DNA of 64,000 nt. Source: CAXBGS01 sp963975425. Lineage in GTDB: Bacteria > Planctomycetota > Planctomycetia > Pirellulales > Pirellulaceae. The stretch is taken from assembly GCA_963975425.1 (NCBI GenBank), contig CAXBGS010000010.1, positions 248,001-312,000 of the forward strand, written 5' to 3'. The translations under genes and the position numbers were made by a program. Every line of letters begins with the position of its first letter. The stretch's first letter is position 1. Of the stretch, positions 1 to 10,321 are shown piece after piece. The notes beneath the pieces were generated by a model. It had not been told where the DNA came from and made no database searches. It saw only the letters and a program-made list of their open reading frames with translations.

Positions 1-3000
1 CCCACGTTTCTTTTTTCCACGGGCAGGGGCCAGCGCTGCAAGGTCTTCCGGCCGCCCCGCGAATACGAGCTCGCCGCCGTTGATCCCTGCCCCCGGCCCC
101 ATGTCGATCACCCAATCAGCACACTTGATCACATCCAGGTTGTGTTCGATCACGACGACCGAATTGCCGAGATCAACCAGTCGCTGCAGCACATCGATCA
201 GTTTAACGATGTCATCGAAATGCAGTCCCGTCGTGGGTTCATCCAGCAAGTACAACGTATTGCCCGTGACCGGACGCGCGAGTTCCGCAGCCAACTTGAC
301 TCGCTGTGCTTCACCGCCGGACAACGTCGGCGCCGATTGACCTAGCGTGACATAATCCAGCCCGACGTCGCAAAGCGTTTTTAGAATTCTCGCAATCTTG
401 GGCTGTGCGGCAAACAACTCGGCCGCGTCACCGCACGGCATCGCCAGGACATCGGCAATCGATTGCCCATGAAATTTGATTTCCAAGACGTCTTCGTTGT
501 ACCGCTTTGAATCGCATTCTTCACACGGCACCCATACGTCGGGCAGGAAATGCATTTCGATCTTTCTTTGACCGCTGCCTTCGCACGTTTCGCATCGTCC
601 ACCTTGTACGTTAAAGCTGAACGTACGCGGAGTGAACTTTCGCTCGGCCGCTTCCGGGATCATTGCATAGAGCTGGCGTATCAAATCAAAGGCACCGGTG
701 TAGGTCGCCGGATTGCTGCTGGGCGTATTACCAAGCGGCGACTGATCGACTTGGATAACTTTGTCGATGTAACGAATGCCTTCGATTTTTTCGTGACGCC
801 CGGGCCGTAGTCGCGCACGATGCAGACGTCGGGCTAACGCCGGATACAGAATGCCATCGATCAGCGAACTCTTGCCGCTACCGCTTGGCCCTGTCACGGC
901 GGTGAACACGCCCAGCGGAATTTCGACGTCGACTTCTCGCAGGTTGTGCTCGCGCGCGCCAATAACTTTCAAGAAATTCACGTAGGGCTGGCCATTCTTA
1001 CCGACCACGGGTCTACGCGAGGCGGGAATCGCCACCTGCTTGCTGCCATCGACGTAGCCGGCCGTCACCGATTGTTCATAAGGAGTCACGTCCGAGGACG
1101 GACCTTCGGCAACGATTCGTCCGCCGTTCCGCCCCGCGTTGGGACCAAAATCGCACAGGTAGTCGCTGCTGCCAATCACATCGCGATCATGCTCGACCAC
1201 CAGCAACGTGTTCCCCTGGTCTCGCAGCCGATGCAGCGCACCGATCAACCGGTCGTTGTCGCGCGGATGCAAACCGATCGTTGGTTCGTCCAAGACATAC
1301 AACACGCCGCACAAACCACTGCCCAGTTGCGCTGCCAGCCGAATGCGTTGTGCTTCCCCGCCGGACAATGTTGCCGCGCCGCGATGAAGCGTTAGATAAT
1401 CCAACCCGACGTCCAGCAGGAACTTAGTGCGAGATTGAATCTCGCGAAGCAATTCACCAGCGATTTTTTTCTCGCGGCGATCCAGTTTCCAGCGATCGAC
1501 GGTTTCATGCAGCCGGTCCAGAGGCATACGAACGATGTCCGCAATCGTGAGCCCTCGGAAGCGCGACGCCGCCGACTCTTCGCGCAGCCGGGCACCATCG
1601 CATGAGGAACAATCGATCTCGTCGGTATACTTTTCCAGCTTGCCACGCAGGCCGGGCGTCAGACGAGACGCTTCTTCCAGTGCCGGATAAAAGCCTTTGA
1701 ACTGGTACCGGAACAAGACTGCCTTGGAACGGGACTTGGGCGTCGCATCGGACTGCCGTACTTCGATCCAGTTTTCGCCCAATCCATGGAACAGAATCCG
1801 GCGATGTGAAACGGATATTTCATCGAAGGGGACGTCAAGCGGCACGCCGGTCTGTCGCGACAATGCCCGCAGCATCCACATCGAAACGGACTCGTTCACG
1901 TTGGGCCACAACAGCGACGCACCGTCGGCCAGGGTATCTGACGGTGATCGCACCAGCGCCGCCGGGTTCGTGCCGGTCTGCAGCCCCAAACCTTCGCATT
2001 GTGGACACCAACCGATGGCTGAATTGAACGAATAGTGATGCGGCGACAACTGGGGAAACGACCGTCCGCAATCGCCACACACCAGGTGCTGGCTGTGCGA
2101 TTTGATTTCCCAATTCGGCTCTTCACGCTCCGCATCCGCGATCGCGACTTCCATGACGCCGATGCCAAGCGACAAGGCTTGTTCAACACTGTCCGAAATA
2201 CGAGATCGATCTTCGGGTTGAATCTCAACGCGATCGACAACGACTTCAACGGTCTGTTTCTTTCGCGGATCCAAGGGCGGCGCGTCGTCCAACGTAACGG
2301 TCTTTCCGTCAATCCGCACACGCTGATAGCCCAGACTGCGTAGCGATTGCCACGTATCCTTGGATGCCTCGCCGGCAACCACTTCGATCGGCGCCAACAA
2401 CAACGCTCGCGTACCCTGCGGCATCGCCATCACTTTATCGACGATCTGATCGGCCGTTTGCGTTCCGACGGGAATGTGGCAATCGGGACAATGCATCGTC
2501 CCCAGACGGGCCATCAAGATTCGGATGTAGTCGTAAATCTCGGTGACGGTGCCGACGGTACTGCGTGGCGAATGGCCCAGATTCTTTTGCTCCAGTGCAA
2601 CGGCCGGCGACAATCCTTCGATGCGTTCGACACGCGGCTTTTGGACTTGGCCGATAAATTGCCGCGCGTATGACGAGAGTGATTCAACGTATCGACGCTG
2701 GCCTTCCGCATAGATTGTATCCATCGCCAGCGAACTCTTGCCGCTGCCGCTGGGGCCACAGAAGACGGTCATCGCGTCTCGCGGTATCGCCGCGTCAACC
2801 GATTTCAAGTTGTGTTCTTCGGCCGCTTCGACAACCACATGGGTTCGCGATTTTTCCGAAGGCTGAACGATATTTTTGATCGCCGCGGCTTTGGGTTCGC
2901 TCCGCCGTTTGATCCCGATCACTTTTGCAAGTGCCGAACCGGTGTAGCTCTTTGCCGCCTTGGCGATTTTCTCCGGTCGCCCTTCCGCGACCAGCCTGCC

Positions 3001-5823
3001 CCCCCCTTCGCCACCTTCGGGACCGAGATCGATGATCCAATCGGCTGTTTTGATGACATCGGAATTGTGTTCGACGATAACAATCGTGTTTCCGCGGTCG
3101 GCCAAACCGTGAATGACTTTCAACAACAAATCGATATCGGCAAAGTGCAAACCGGTCGTCGGTTCATCGAGAACATACAGCGTTCGCCCGGTTTCGCGTT
3201 TACTTAGTTCGCGAGACAACTTGATGCGTTGTGCTTCGCCGCCTGACAATGTGGGCGAGGGTTGCCCCAGTTTCAAATATTCCAGTCCGACATCGATGAG
3301 CGTCTGCAGCTTTTCGGCGATCTTTGGAACGTTTTCGAACAGCTGATACGCTTCGGAGATGTCCATTTCCAAGACATCGGCAATCGACTTTCCTTTGAAC
3401 TCGACCGACAAAGTCTCCCGGTTATAACGCTTGCCTTGGCACACAGGACACTTGACCCAAATGTCGGCCAGGAAGTCCATTTCTAGCTTTGTCGCCCCGT
3501 TACCGTCGCACGCTTCGCATCGCCCGCCGTCAACGTTGAAACTGAACCGACTTGCCGTGTATCCGCGCGTTTTGGCTTCGGTCAGTTTTGCATAAAGACT
3601 GCGAATTTCGTCAAACACCTTCACGTACGTGGCAGGATTGCTGCGGGGCGTTCGCCCGATGGGCGATTGATCGATCGCGATTGTCTTGTCCAGGTGCTCC
3701 AGTCCCTCGATCGAGTCGTGGTCACCAGGCTCGTCTTCGGCGCCATTGAGTGCATTGCGCAGCACAGGCTGGACGATCCCACCGATCAACGAACTTTTGC
3801 CGCTGCCCGAAACACCGGTGACACACGTCACGGTGCCCAGCGGAATCGAAACGTCGATGTTTTTTAAGTTATGAAAACGAGCGCCGCGGACTTTCAGCTG
3901 CTTCGTTTTGTCGATCGGCCTCAGCTCGTCGCGAATCGCAATGGTGCGCGTTCCCGCCAAAAATTGGCCAGTCACGCTCTGCTTGTTCTTGGCGACGGCC
4001 TGGACGTTCCCTTCGGCGATAATTCGGCCACCTTTGACGCCCGGGCCGGGACCGAAATCGATGATCCGGTCGGCCGCTCGCATCGTGTCTTCGTCATGCT
4101 CGACCACGATTAGCGTGTTGCCGGCATCCCGCAGCCGCAGCAGCGTCTGAATCAGCCGATCATTGTCGCGTGGGTGCAAACCGATCGAAGGTTCATCCAG
4201 GATGTACAACACGCCAACCAAGCCGCTGCCGATTTGCCCGGCCAAACGGATGCGCTGAGATTCGCCGCCCGAAAGTGTCGGCGCGGTGCGCCCCAACGTC
4301 AGGTAATTCAGTCCGACGCCCAGCAGGAAACCGACGCGAGTTCGAATCTCTTTGAGCGCCTCGGCCGCGATCGTCGCATCGGTCTTGTTCAACTCGACCG
4401 AAGAAAAGAAGTCCGCGAGACGATCGACCGACAAGTTTGTCAGTTCCGGAAGCGATAGCGACGGCTGTTCGGCGAACGTCTCGTTTCCAGTGGTGATTTT
4501 GACCGCGCACGCTTGAGGATTCAGCCGCTTGCCGTGGCAGTCGGGACAATCCATCGTGGACATGTACTTTTCGAACTGGCGCAACTGCATTTTGTTGCGA
4601 GTCGTCTTGTATCGATCCAGCAACTCGGGAATGAATCCGTCAAAGCTGCCCGAGTACGTCTTGGCCCGGCGACCGCCGCGCCAGGTAAACTTCAACGCCT
4701 CGTCGGTTCCCCACAGCCACACCCGCCTCGCCTCATCAGACAGCTCGCTCCATTTGCCCTCTAACATCGTGCCGGGTTCAAAATCAAAATGCTTGTCCAT
4801 CGCCGCGGCCACACCTTTGTAGATGTGACGGCGATAGCGGCCCATGTCGCCCCACTTTCCAAGCAACGCGATCGCACCTTTGCGAATCGACAACTTTTCG
4901 TTGGGAATCAGCAATTCGGGTACGAACGTATACAAACGCCCCAAGCCATCGCATGCTTCGCACATGCCCTGCGGACTATTAAAGCTAAACAGTTGCGGCG
5001 TCGGCGGTTTGAAACTCTCGCCACAGTTTCCGCAGGCATAGCGAGACGAAAAAAGAACGTCCTCTTTGACCGGTCCAGCGGAATCGTTGTGTTCGTCCTG
5101 CTCATCGACCAGCGAGACGATCACACTGCTGTCGCCCAGCTTTAAGGCATGAATGACCGCTTCGGAAATCCGCCCTCGATCACGATCGTCCGGACTGATG
5201 CGATCCACAACCACTTCGACATCATGCCGGCGCTGTCGATCGAGTGCCGGCGGATCGGAAAGCAGGATCGTCGTCCCGTCGACGCGGGCGCGACCGAATC
5301 CTTGTTTCCGCAAGTCCTCGAACAAGTCTTTGAACTCGCCCTTTTGTGACCGCACCAACGGCGCCATGATCCACAATGTTGCTTCCATGGGCAGTGACCC
5401 AATCCGCGACGTGATGGCATCCTGTGTTTGCGCAGTGATCTGGCTGCCGCAATGACAGCAGTGACCGGTCCCGACGCGCGCGTACAGAACTCGCAAAAAA
5501 TCATAGATTTCGGTGATCGTGCCGACGGTGCTACGCGGGTTATTGCCGGTCGATTTTTGGCTAATCGAAATCGACGGACTCAGCCCGCTGACCAAATCCA
5601 CATCGGGCTTGGGCATTTGCCCCATGAAATGCCGCGCGTAATTGCTCAGGCTTTCGACGTACCGACGCTGACCTTCCGCGTATAGCGTGTCAAACGCGAG
5701 CGAACTCTTTCCGCTGCCGCTAACCCCAGAGAAGCAAATCAATTCGCCCCGAGGGAGGGTTAAACCGACATCGCGAAGATTGTGCTCGCGAGCACCTTTG
5801 ACCGTAATTTCCGTCGTCGTCAT
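1..5823 (-). CDS. uvrA: Tandem-fused excinuclease UvrA (two UvrA copies), 3' end cut by window
   Basis: Damage-recognition ATPase of nucleotide excision repair. The frame is open from the ATG at 5823 to base 1 (1941 codons) and holds two complete UvrA units joined by a linker at about residues 960-1000. Four ABC ATPase sites are visible: Walker A at about residues 33 (GVSGSGKSS), 672 (GVSGSGKSS), 1026 (GPSGSGKSS) and 1649 (GPSGSGKSS), each followed by an LSGGE signature (about 516, 858, 1487, 1833). Zinc-finger cysteine pairs (CEACDGNG...CPVCQGKRYN in copy 1, CETCEGSG...CEECDSKRYN in copy 2) are kept in both copies. The last residues in the window (ADWVIDMGPGAGINGGE, then a basic tail) match the UvrA C-terminus, so only a few codons are missing. 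A normal UvrA is about 940 aa and dimerises; this is a covalent double. The two copies differ (GVSG versus GPSG), so it is not a recent duplication. Confidence 0.95.
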   Translation of the reverse strand, partial: MTTTEITVKGAREHNLRDVGLTLPRGELICFSGVSGSGKSSLAFDTLYAEGQRRYVESLSNYARHFMGQMPKPDVDLVSGLSPSISISQKSTGNNPRSTVGTITEIYDFLRVLYARVGTGHCCHCGSQITAQTQDAITSRIGSLPMEATLWIMAPLVRSQKGEFKDLFEDLRKQGFGRARVDGTTILLSDPPALDRQRRHDVEVVVDRISPDDRDRGRISEAVIHALKLGDSSVIVSLVDEQDEHNDSAGPVKEDVLFSSRYACGNCGESFKPPTPQLFSFNSPQGMCEACDGLGRLYTFVPELLIPNEKLSIRKGAIALLGKWGDMGRYRRHIYKGVAAAMDKHFDFEPGTMLEGKWSELSDEARRVWLWGTDEALKFTWRGGRRAKTYSGSFDGFIPELLDRYKTTRNKMQLRQFEKYMSTMDCPDCHGKRLNPQACAVKITTGNETFAEQPSLSLPELTNLSVDRLADFFSSVELNKTDATIAAEALKEIRTRVGFLLGVGLNYLTLGRTAPTLSGGESQRIRLAGQIGSGLVGVLYILDEPSIGLHPRDNDRLIQTLLRLRDAGNTLIVVEHDEDTMRAADRIIDFGPGPGVKGGRIIAEGNVQAVAKNKQSVTGQFLAGTRTIAIRDELRPIDKTKQLKVRGARFHNLKNIDVSIPLGTVTCVTGVSGSGKSSLIGGIVQPVLRNALNGAEDEPGDHDSIEGLEHLDKTIAIDQSPIGRTPRSNPATYVKVFDEIRSLYAKLTEAKTRGYTASRFSFNVDGGRCEACDGNGATKLEMDFLADIWVKCPVCQGKRYNRETLSVEFKGKSIADVLEMDISEAYQLFENVPKIAEKLQTLIDVGLEYLKLGQPSPTLSGGEAQRIKLSRELSKRETGRTLYVLDEPTTGLHFADIDLLLKVIHGLADRGNTIVIVEHNSDVIKTADWIIDLGPEGGEGGGRLVAEGRPEKIAKAAKSYTGSALAKVIGIKRRSEPKAAAIKNIVQPSEKSRTHVVVEAAEEHNLKSVDAAIPRDAMTVFCGPSGSGKSSLAMDTIYAEGQRRYVESLSSYARQFIGQVQKPRVERIEGLSPAVALEQKNLGHSPRSTVGTVTEIYDYIRILMARLGTMHCPDCHIPVGTQTADQIVDKVMAMPQGTRALLLAPIEVVAGEASKDTWQSLRSLGYQRVRIDGKTVTLDDAPPLDPRKKQTVEVVVDRVEIQPEDRSRISDSVEQALSLGIGVMEVAIADAEREEPNWEIKSHSQHLVCGDCGRSFPQLSPHHYSFNSAIGWCPQCEGLGLQTGTNPAALVRSPSDTLADGASLLWPNVNESVSMWMLRALSRQTGVPLDVPFDEISVSHRRILFHGLGENWIEVRQSDATPKSRSKAVLFRYQFKGFYPALEEASRLTPGLRGKLEKYTDEIDCSSCDGARLREESAASRFRGLTIADIVRMPLDRLHETVDRWKLDRREKKIAGELLREIQSRTKFLLDVGLDYLTLHRGAATLSGGEAQRIRLAAQLGSGLCGVLYVLDEPTIGLHPRDNDRLIGALHRLRDQGNTLLVVEHDRDVIGSSDYLCDFGPNAGRNGGRIVAEGPSSDVTPYEQSVTAGYVDGSKQVAIPASRRPVVGKNGQPYVNFLKVIGAREHNLREVDVEIPLGVFTAVTGPSGSGKSSLIDGILYPALARRLHRARLRPGRHEKIEGIRYIDKVIQVDQSPLGNTPSSNPATYTGAFDLIRQLYAMIPEAAERKFTPRTFSFNVQGGRCETCEGSGQRKIEMHFLPDVWVPCEECDSKRYNEDVLEIKFHGQSIADVLAMPCGDAAELFAAQPKIARILKTLCDVGLDYVTLGQSAPTLSGGEAQRVKLAAELARPVTGNTLYLLDEPTTGLHFDDIVKLIDVLQRLVDLGNSVVVIEHNLDVIKCADWVIDMGPGAGINGGELVFAGRPEDLAALAPARGKKKRG

Positions 5824-6049
5824 GCCCTGTTGCTGGCCTCATCCAGAAAAGCTCGACCCCATCCGTGTTCGTCACAATAGAGCCTATCGTGCTGACAAGT
5901 AAGTAGCGAGCGGGCGGGAAATCGATCGAAATGAGCCCCGGGAGCGAGAAATCCCCTGCGCGGTTTTGTTTGGACAACCGTCGAGCGATCGACGCGCCGT
6001 CGTTTGACCCAATCCCAGACCTGTCGACGGAAAAGCCTTCCTGGACGCG

Positions 6050-7327
6050 CTATGGTTTCAAACCATCCGCGGTGCCTGCGTCCAACCTGGAAATCCCAGA
6101 AGCGTGAATTCCAGAGGCGTGCATCCCAGACGCATGGTCTGCAGCCTTGTGAACACCCGATTTGTGAACATTGTCGAGTGCCCGCGCAGAATCCACATAG
6201 CGGCGAAACGCGCCTTCGACGTCACGACCGTCAAATTTCGAACTCAGCTTTTTAAACTTAGCCTCCGTCGTGGCCAATAGATCGTCAGCATATTTCTGGC
6301 TTGCCGCCGCATCGCCATTGGACGTGCTCGTACGCCGATCCGCGAATCGCTTCACCAACATCGATTCCAGCTCGTCCGCCGCCGCATCGATTGATGCATC
6401 CAGCGAACGAAACTCACTCTTGTTCCTGACCGACATGACGTCGGACCACACGCGATACCGCACCCGCTTCATCTGTTGGCATGTGCGTTCAGACTCCGAT
6501 GCCGGCACGGGAATCGGACGCCACGCCCGCGACACAATGTTTGCGAACTCCTTTTCCGCCTCCATGATGCCCGTCAGCACGTTTTGCAGCGAACTCCCCA
6601 CCAGCGACCGGTTCATGATCAGTTTGCCGCATGATTCCCTAACACGCTCATTGAGCCGCGGAAGTTCGCCGTCGAGCATCTCACCCAACGACGAATAATC
6701 ATCTTCGGCCTGTGGTCCGATCGCGATTGCGCGGATAGCCAAATTGTCATAGGCATACAGATATGCTCGTAGATTTGCTAAGGCTTCATCCCGAGTCGCC
6801 AAGTCTTCAATCGAACCAACACGCTCTACCAAACGGTTGACCATCGCGCCATGATCGCCAAGGACGTCAATGGGCAATTCTTCCTTCGGCAAGACACGAT
6901 CAACCCACTGGTTGCGAATGGTTTCACGCGCGGAATAAACAGCCGACCCGACGCCCACCAAAACCGCCGCCAACAGACCGATCGCAACCATCCCCAGCAA
7001 CGCATTCCGTCGTGCCCGGATGGATCGCAACAACGACTTGAAGTAACGCTTCCTGGGTGGCAAGACACGTTCGTCATATTGCACCGGAGCCGGCAAGTCG
7101 TCGAATGCCGACCGCGTGCTGGACGCCGACGATGCGTTGCCAGCTTCGCCTGACGCACTCGCGGAACTAGCGACGGCGCGATGCGACGGCGATGATACTC
7201 GCCGCTCTTTTCTGGCGATTTCTTGGCCACAATGCGGGCACACGAATTTACCTGCAGCGGTTGCCTGACGAACGTCAAACCGCACCGCGCAGGTCGGACA
7301 CTCAAGAGAGTCGATTAAATCATTCAT
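6050..7327 (-). CDS. Zinc-ribbon, single-pass membrane protein of unknown function
   Basis: A 425-aa protein from the ATG at 7327. The upstream in-frame extension to 7582 is basic and unlike the rest, so the start was placed at MNDLIDSLECPTC. It opens with a CxxC...CxxC zinc ribbon (Cys10, 13, 30, 33) like those of many planctomycete membrane proteins, then a Ser/Ala-rich linker, a basic patch and one transmembrane helix at about residues 109-130. The remaining 290 residues are charged and probably extracytoplasmic if the N-terminus is cytoplasmic. No catalytic motif was recognised. It lies about 230 bp upstream of uvrA on the same strand; there is no sign that it takes part in repair. Function unknown. 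Confidence 0.75.
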   Translation of the reverse strand: MNDLIDSLECPTCAVRFDVRQATAAGKFVCPHCGQEIARKERRVSSPSHRAVASSASASGEAGNASSASSTRSAFDDLPAPVQYDERVLPPRKRYFKSLLRSIRARRNALLGMVAIGLLAAVLVGVGSAVYSARETIRNQWVDRVLPKEELPIDVLGDHGAMVNRLVERVGSIEDLATRDEALANLRAYLYAYDNLAIRAIAIGPQAEDDYSSLGEMLDGELPRLNERVRESCGKLIMNRSLVGSSLQNVLTGIMEAEKEFANIVSRAWRPIPVPASESERTCQQMKRVRYRVWSDVMSVRNKSEFRSLDASIDAAADELESMLVKRFADRRTSTSNGDAAASQKYADDLLATTEAKFKKLSSKFDGRDVEGAFRRYVDSARALDNVHKSGVHKAADHASGMHASGIHASGISRLDAGTADGLKP

Positions 7328-7542
7328 GACACTGGGTCTTCGATGAATTGACAGAACGCGACCCATCTTAGCGTTCGAATTTTCGATCACTAGCGGCGTG
7401 AAGAAACGATGAATCTCGCACGAAAAACGTGTGACCACGACTCGTGACAAAGCTGTTGATGCACCTTTCAAGCGGGAAGCAGTGCACGATGCTCGGTCGA
7501 CCCAGCGCTGCCGGTTCGCACCGGTCACATCGAAACAGCAAT

Positions 7543-9213
7543 CTATTTCGTGTCCTGCTTTAGCGGTCGATACCTTGCCCACCAGTCGGAAAACCCGATG
7601 GCGTGCAGCCAGCCTGCCTGTTGGACTGGTTCATCGTTCCCACAGACTTGCGATGCGGCATCGTCGGTATGAGTTAAGTTGCGGTCCGCAACTGTGGCAC
7701 CTCGGTCACTCTCGCATTCATGGGCAACGTCTTTTCCTTGTTCACCCAGCAGCGTGTCCAGCGGGCTGATCACTTTGGTATCCCCTCGATTGAGAACGTG
7801 CGTATAGATCATCGTCGTGTTCAAGTCGCTGTGCCCCAACAGTTCCTGAATCGTTCGAATGTCCGTTCCGTCTTGCAGCAGGTGGGTCGCAAATGAATGA
7901 CGAAACGTGTGCGAAGTGATGTGCTTATTGATGCCCGTCGCCAGCACCGCTCGGCGCAATTGGTCCGGAAACGTGTCTTGGTGGATGTGATGACGATGGC
8001 GGTTTCCGGTGCGTGGGTCACGAGAAAAACGTGACGAAGCAAACAGGAATTGCCACTTAAATTGACGATGAGCATCGGGATACTTTCGGTCCAGCGCATG
8101 CGGCAGCCACACCGACGCTTCGCCAGAGGCCAAATCATGCTCGTGAACCATTTGCCGCGACTGGACCAGAGCTCGCAGCGGATCGACCAGATGTTTCGGC
8201 AGCGGAACCAGTCGACTCTTGTCACCCTTGGACCGGTGAACCTCGATGTACATCATGTCAAAGTCAACATCTTTGACCCGCAACCTCAGAGACTCGCTGA
8301 TTCGCATACCACAGCCATACAACAGCTGACCGATCAACGCATACACGCCGGTCAGCTGTCCTAGCACCAGTCGCACCTCGCGCTGGCTCATGACCGAAGG
8401 AATCCGCGGCCCTTTGGTTGACCGAATTGCGTTGATCTTTCCGAAATCGCGTTTGAAAACGTGTTCGAATAAGAACAACAGCGCATAGAACGCTTGGTTC
8501 TGCGTCGAGGGCGCCACATCACCGTCGACGGCCAAGTCGGTCAGATGTGCCTCCACGTCGCGACCTCCGATTGACGCGAAATCGTCGAGACATTTCAGAC
8601 CGCGAGCGGACATGAAGGCGCGAACCTTACCGACGTAAGCCTTTTCGGTGCGAAACGCCTTTCCCTGCAAACGCATCTGGCGGCGCAACAGTTGGATCAC
8701 GTCGGGTTCGCGAGGATTGATCTTGCCGACCACATCTTCAATGGGAATCTCTTGTTCGGCAAGATTCTCAAGCGCCGCAATCTCTTGCAGCTTTGCTCGA
8801 ATCGACTCCAGGCGTGGCTGAGACGTCTGCAAGACGCGGTCGCGATACACGATCAAGGCCTCCACCATCTTCAGCCGTTTCCACGCCGGCGTCTTGTCTC
8901 GCAACTTGGACTGCAAGAACGAAATAACATCGCGTTCACTGAATCGATAGGCCGCGGTGTCCGTCACGCGGTGATGTCGGGCGAGTGCGAAAAACCAGAT
9001 CGTTGCCCAGGTGTCTGCCTGTTCTTGAGGCGACAGGCTGGAATCAACAACGATCGAGCTTAGTTTTGAGGCGCCGCTGCGGTTCCTTGGGCCGCGATTC
9101 GCCTCGCCGGGCGTCTGCTCCTTTCGCGATTTCCGAGTCTGGCCAGTGCTCCAATCACTTTGCGCCGTTTGGGTTGGCCGGTCTTTCGAACTTCGTTTTC
9201 TACTGCCTGTCAT
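7543..9213 (-). CDS. intI: Integron-type tyrosine integrase with long N-terminal extension
   Basis: A tyrosine recombinase with the full catalytic set: Arg304 (GCGMRISES), Lys332, His435 and Arg438 (HTFRHSFATH), His461 (LLGHSD) and Tyr470 (MIYTHV). The block at residues 371-395 (PHALDRKYPDAH...QFKWQFLF) matches the extra domain that separates integron integrases (IntI) from XerC/D, so the family call is firm. The start at 9213 is chosen over a GTG at 9231 because GAGGAAA lies about 9 nt upstream. At 556 aa it is much longer than the usual 320-340 aa: about 170 extra residues precede the SAM-like core-binding domain and about 65 follow the Tyr. No attC array is recognisable on the attI side (beyond 9213). 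It may be a relic or solitary integrase acting elsewhere. Confidence 0.88.
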   Translation of the reverse strand: MTGSRKRSSKDRPTQTAQSDWSTGQTRKSRKEQTPGEANRGPRNRSGASKLSSIVVDSSLSPQEQADTWATIWFFALARHHRVTDTAAYRFSERDVISFLQSKLRDKTPAWKRLKMVEALIVYRDRVLQTSQPRLESIRAKLQEIAALENLAEQEIPIEDVVGKINPREPDVIQLLRRQMRLQGKAFRTEKAYVGKVRAFMSARGLKCLDDFASIGGRDVEAHLTDLAVDGDVAPSTQNQAFYALLFLFEHVFKRDFGKINAIRSTKGPRIPSVMSQREVRLVLGQLTGVYALIGQLLYGCGMRISESLRLRVKDVDFDMMYIEVHRSKGDKSRLVPLPKHLVDPLRALVQSRQMVHEHDLASGEASVWLPHALDRKYPDAHRQFKWQFLFASSRFSRDPRTGNRHRHHIHQDTFPDQLRRAVLATGINKHITSHTFRHSFATHLLQDGTDIRTIQELLGHSDLNTTMIYTHVLNRGDTKVISPLDTLLGEQGKDVAHECESDRGATVADRNLTHTDDAASQVCGNDEPVQQAGWLHAIGFSDWWARYRPLKQDTK

Positions 9214-9658
9214 GACGACGTTTCCTCGCACCGCTTTGGGATCGAGTCACCGTCTTGATGGGCACCGCCGGCTTTAAACAAGCGCCGCAGCGGCGGACGC
9301 ACCACGGCGCGACAACGGCCGACAGCGCAGCGACGACCGCGACACACCCGTCAAACGAATACGGTTTCGACTCAAAGCAGAAATTAGCGCAGTCACCAGA
9401 GAGATGACACGCGATCGGTAATATGAAACGGCCCTATGTGACCGACCTTCACACGAAGGTTCACTCCCTTCTCACCCGATCATGGTTGAGGTACGCGTCC
9501 AACACGCGTGCAGTGAAACTAACAGTCCAACACGGATTGTCAAGCAACAGGCGGAACATCTTTTGCTGGCACAAACGAGCGGCGCCACCGTGTGTGCCGA
9601 CGTGGCTGTCGCATTTCGCATATCGTGGCACGACAAGAAAGTTGTGGGGACCCTTGAA
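9214..9658. other. Intergenic region, expected attI side of the integrase
   Basis: This 445-bp spacer lies between the divergent integrase and PDZ genes. In an integron it would hold attI and the integrase promoter. Two GTCCAAC heptamers (RYYYAAC pattern, near 9497 and 9524) are present, but no matching GTTRRRY box or long imperfect palindrome follows, so no attI or attC site is called. An open frame continues upstream of the PDZ start here but lacks signal-peptide or family similarity. Confidence 0.4.
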
Positions 9659-10216
9659 GTGAAAACGTTGCAGATTTGCGTTTCTTTTGCCGTCCTCGCC
9701 CTGCCCTCTTTGCACATCAGCCCGCTGGCCTGCGCGATTGATCCGAATTCCGGTCGTGCAAACGAGGCGGCAGAAACAGATCCGATCGGAAAACTTTTTT
9801 CCGGTCCGCCAAGGGAGAATGCGAGCGACGATCCAGCTGAACCAAGACCGCATCTGGACAGGCCTCCGACGGACGGATCGGCAGACGGCGGGTTCGTTGA
9901 ACCGCGACCGGGCGACCGTCCTCCGCAACGCGGCGGATGGTATCTAGGCGTCTACGGCCACTACTCGCCCACCGGGTTGCTGCTGACGCAGGTGTACCCC
10001 AACACGGCGGCCGCAAGAGCGGGACTGGAAGTCGGCGATCGCATCGTCGCGGTCAACGGACATCAGATCGGTGATGTGCTGAACCGTCGCATCGCAATCG
10101 ATTCCGCCCTGCAGACGAGTCGCAGCGGACGCGTGCGACTTTTAGTGCAGGACCGCCGAACGCATCGCTTGGTCAACCTCGACGTGCAATTGACGAGGGG
10201 TCGACTGCACACATAG
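9659..10216 (+). CDS. Secreted PDZ-domain protein
   Basis: A 185-aa protein from a GTG at 9659, chosen because it places a typical signal peptide (KTLQICVSFAVLALPSL, ending near Ala25) at the N-terminus; the frame is open further upstream to 9482. A Pro/Asp/Arg-rich linker (about residues 35-93) leads into one PDZ domain (about 95-180) with the carboxylate-loop region YLGVYG and the core AARAGLEVGDRIVAVNG. There is no protease domain, so it is not a DegP-type enzyme; a peptide-binding or scaffolding role in the periplasm is inferred. It sits divergently next to the integron integrase in the place of a first cassette, but has no attC site behind it. Confidence 0.7.
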   Translation: MKTLQICVSFAVLALPSLHISPLACAIDPNSGRANEAAETDPIGKLFSGPPRENASDDPAEPRPHLDRPPTDGSADGGFVEPRPGDRPPQRGGWYLGVYGHYSPTGLLLTQVYPNTAAARAGLEVGDRIVAVNGHQIGDVLNRRIAIDSALQTSRSGRVRLLVQDRRTHRLVNLDVQLTRGRLHT

Positions 10217-10241
10217 CGTTCCAGCAGTCCAAACCCAAGAT

Positions 10242-10270
10242 AACGCTCTAGCCGGCTCGGTTAGAGCGTT
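10242..10270. terminator. Hairpin between convergent genes
   Basis: A 9-bp perfect stem AACGCTCTA/TAGAGCGTT with a further CCG/CGG inner stem lies between the convergent PDZ and desaturase genes. No long T-tract follows. A bidirectional transcription terminator is the likely role. Confidence 0.55.
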
Positions 10271-10321
10271 AATAACAGCGTTGACAACAGGATTGATAAA
10301 AACAAAGGCACGCTGGGCCGA

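Noticed and set aside
10242..10270. Hairpin considered as an integron attC site
   Set aside because: Too short, and lacks the paired RYYYAAC/GTTRRRY boxes; fits a terminator better.
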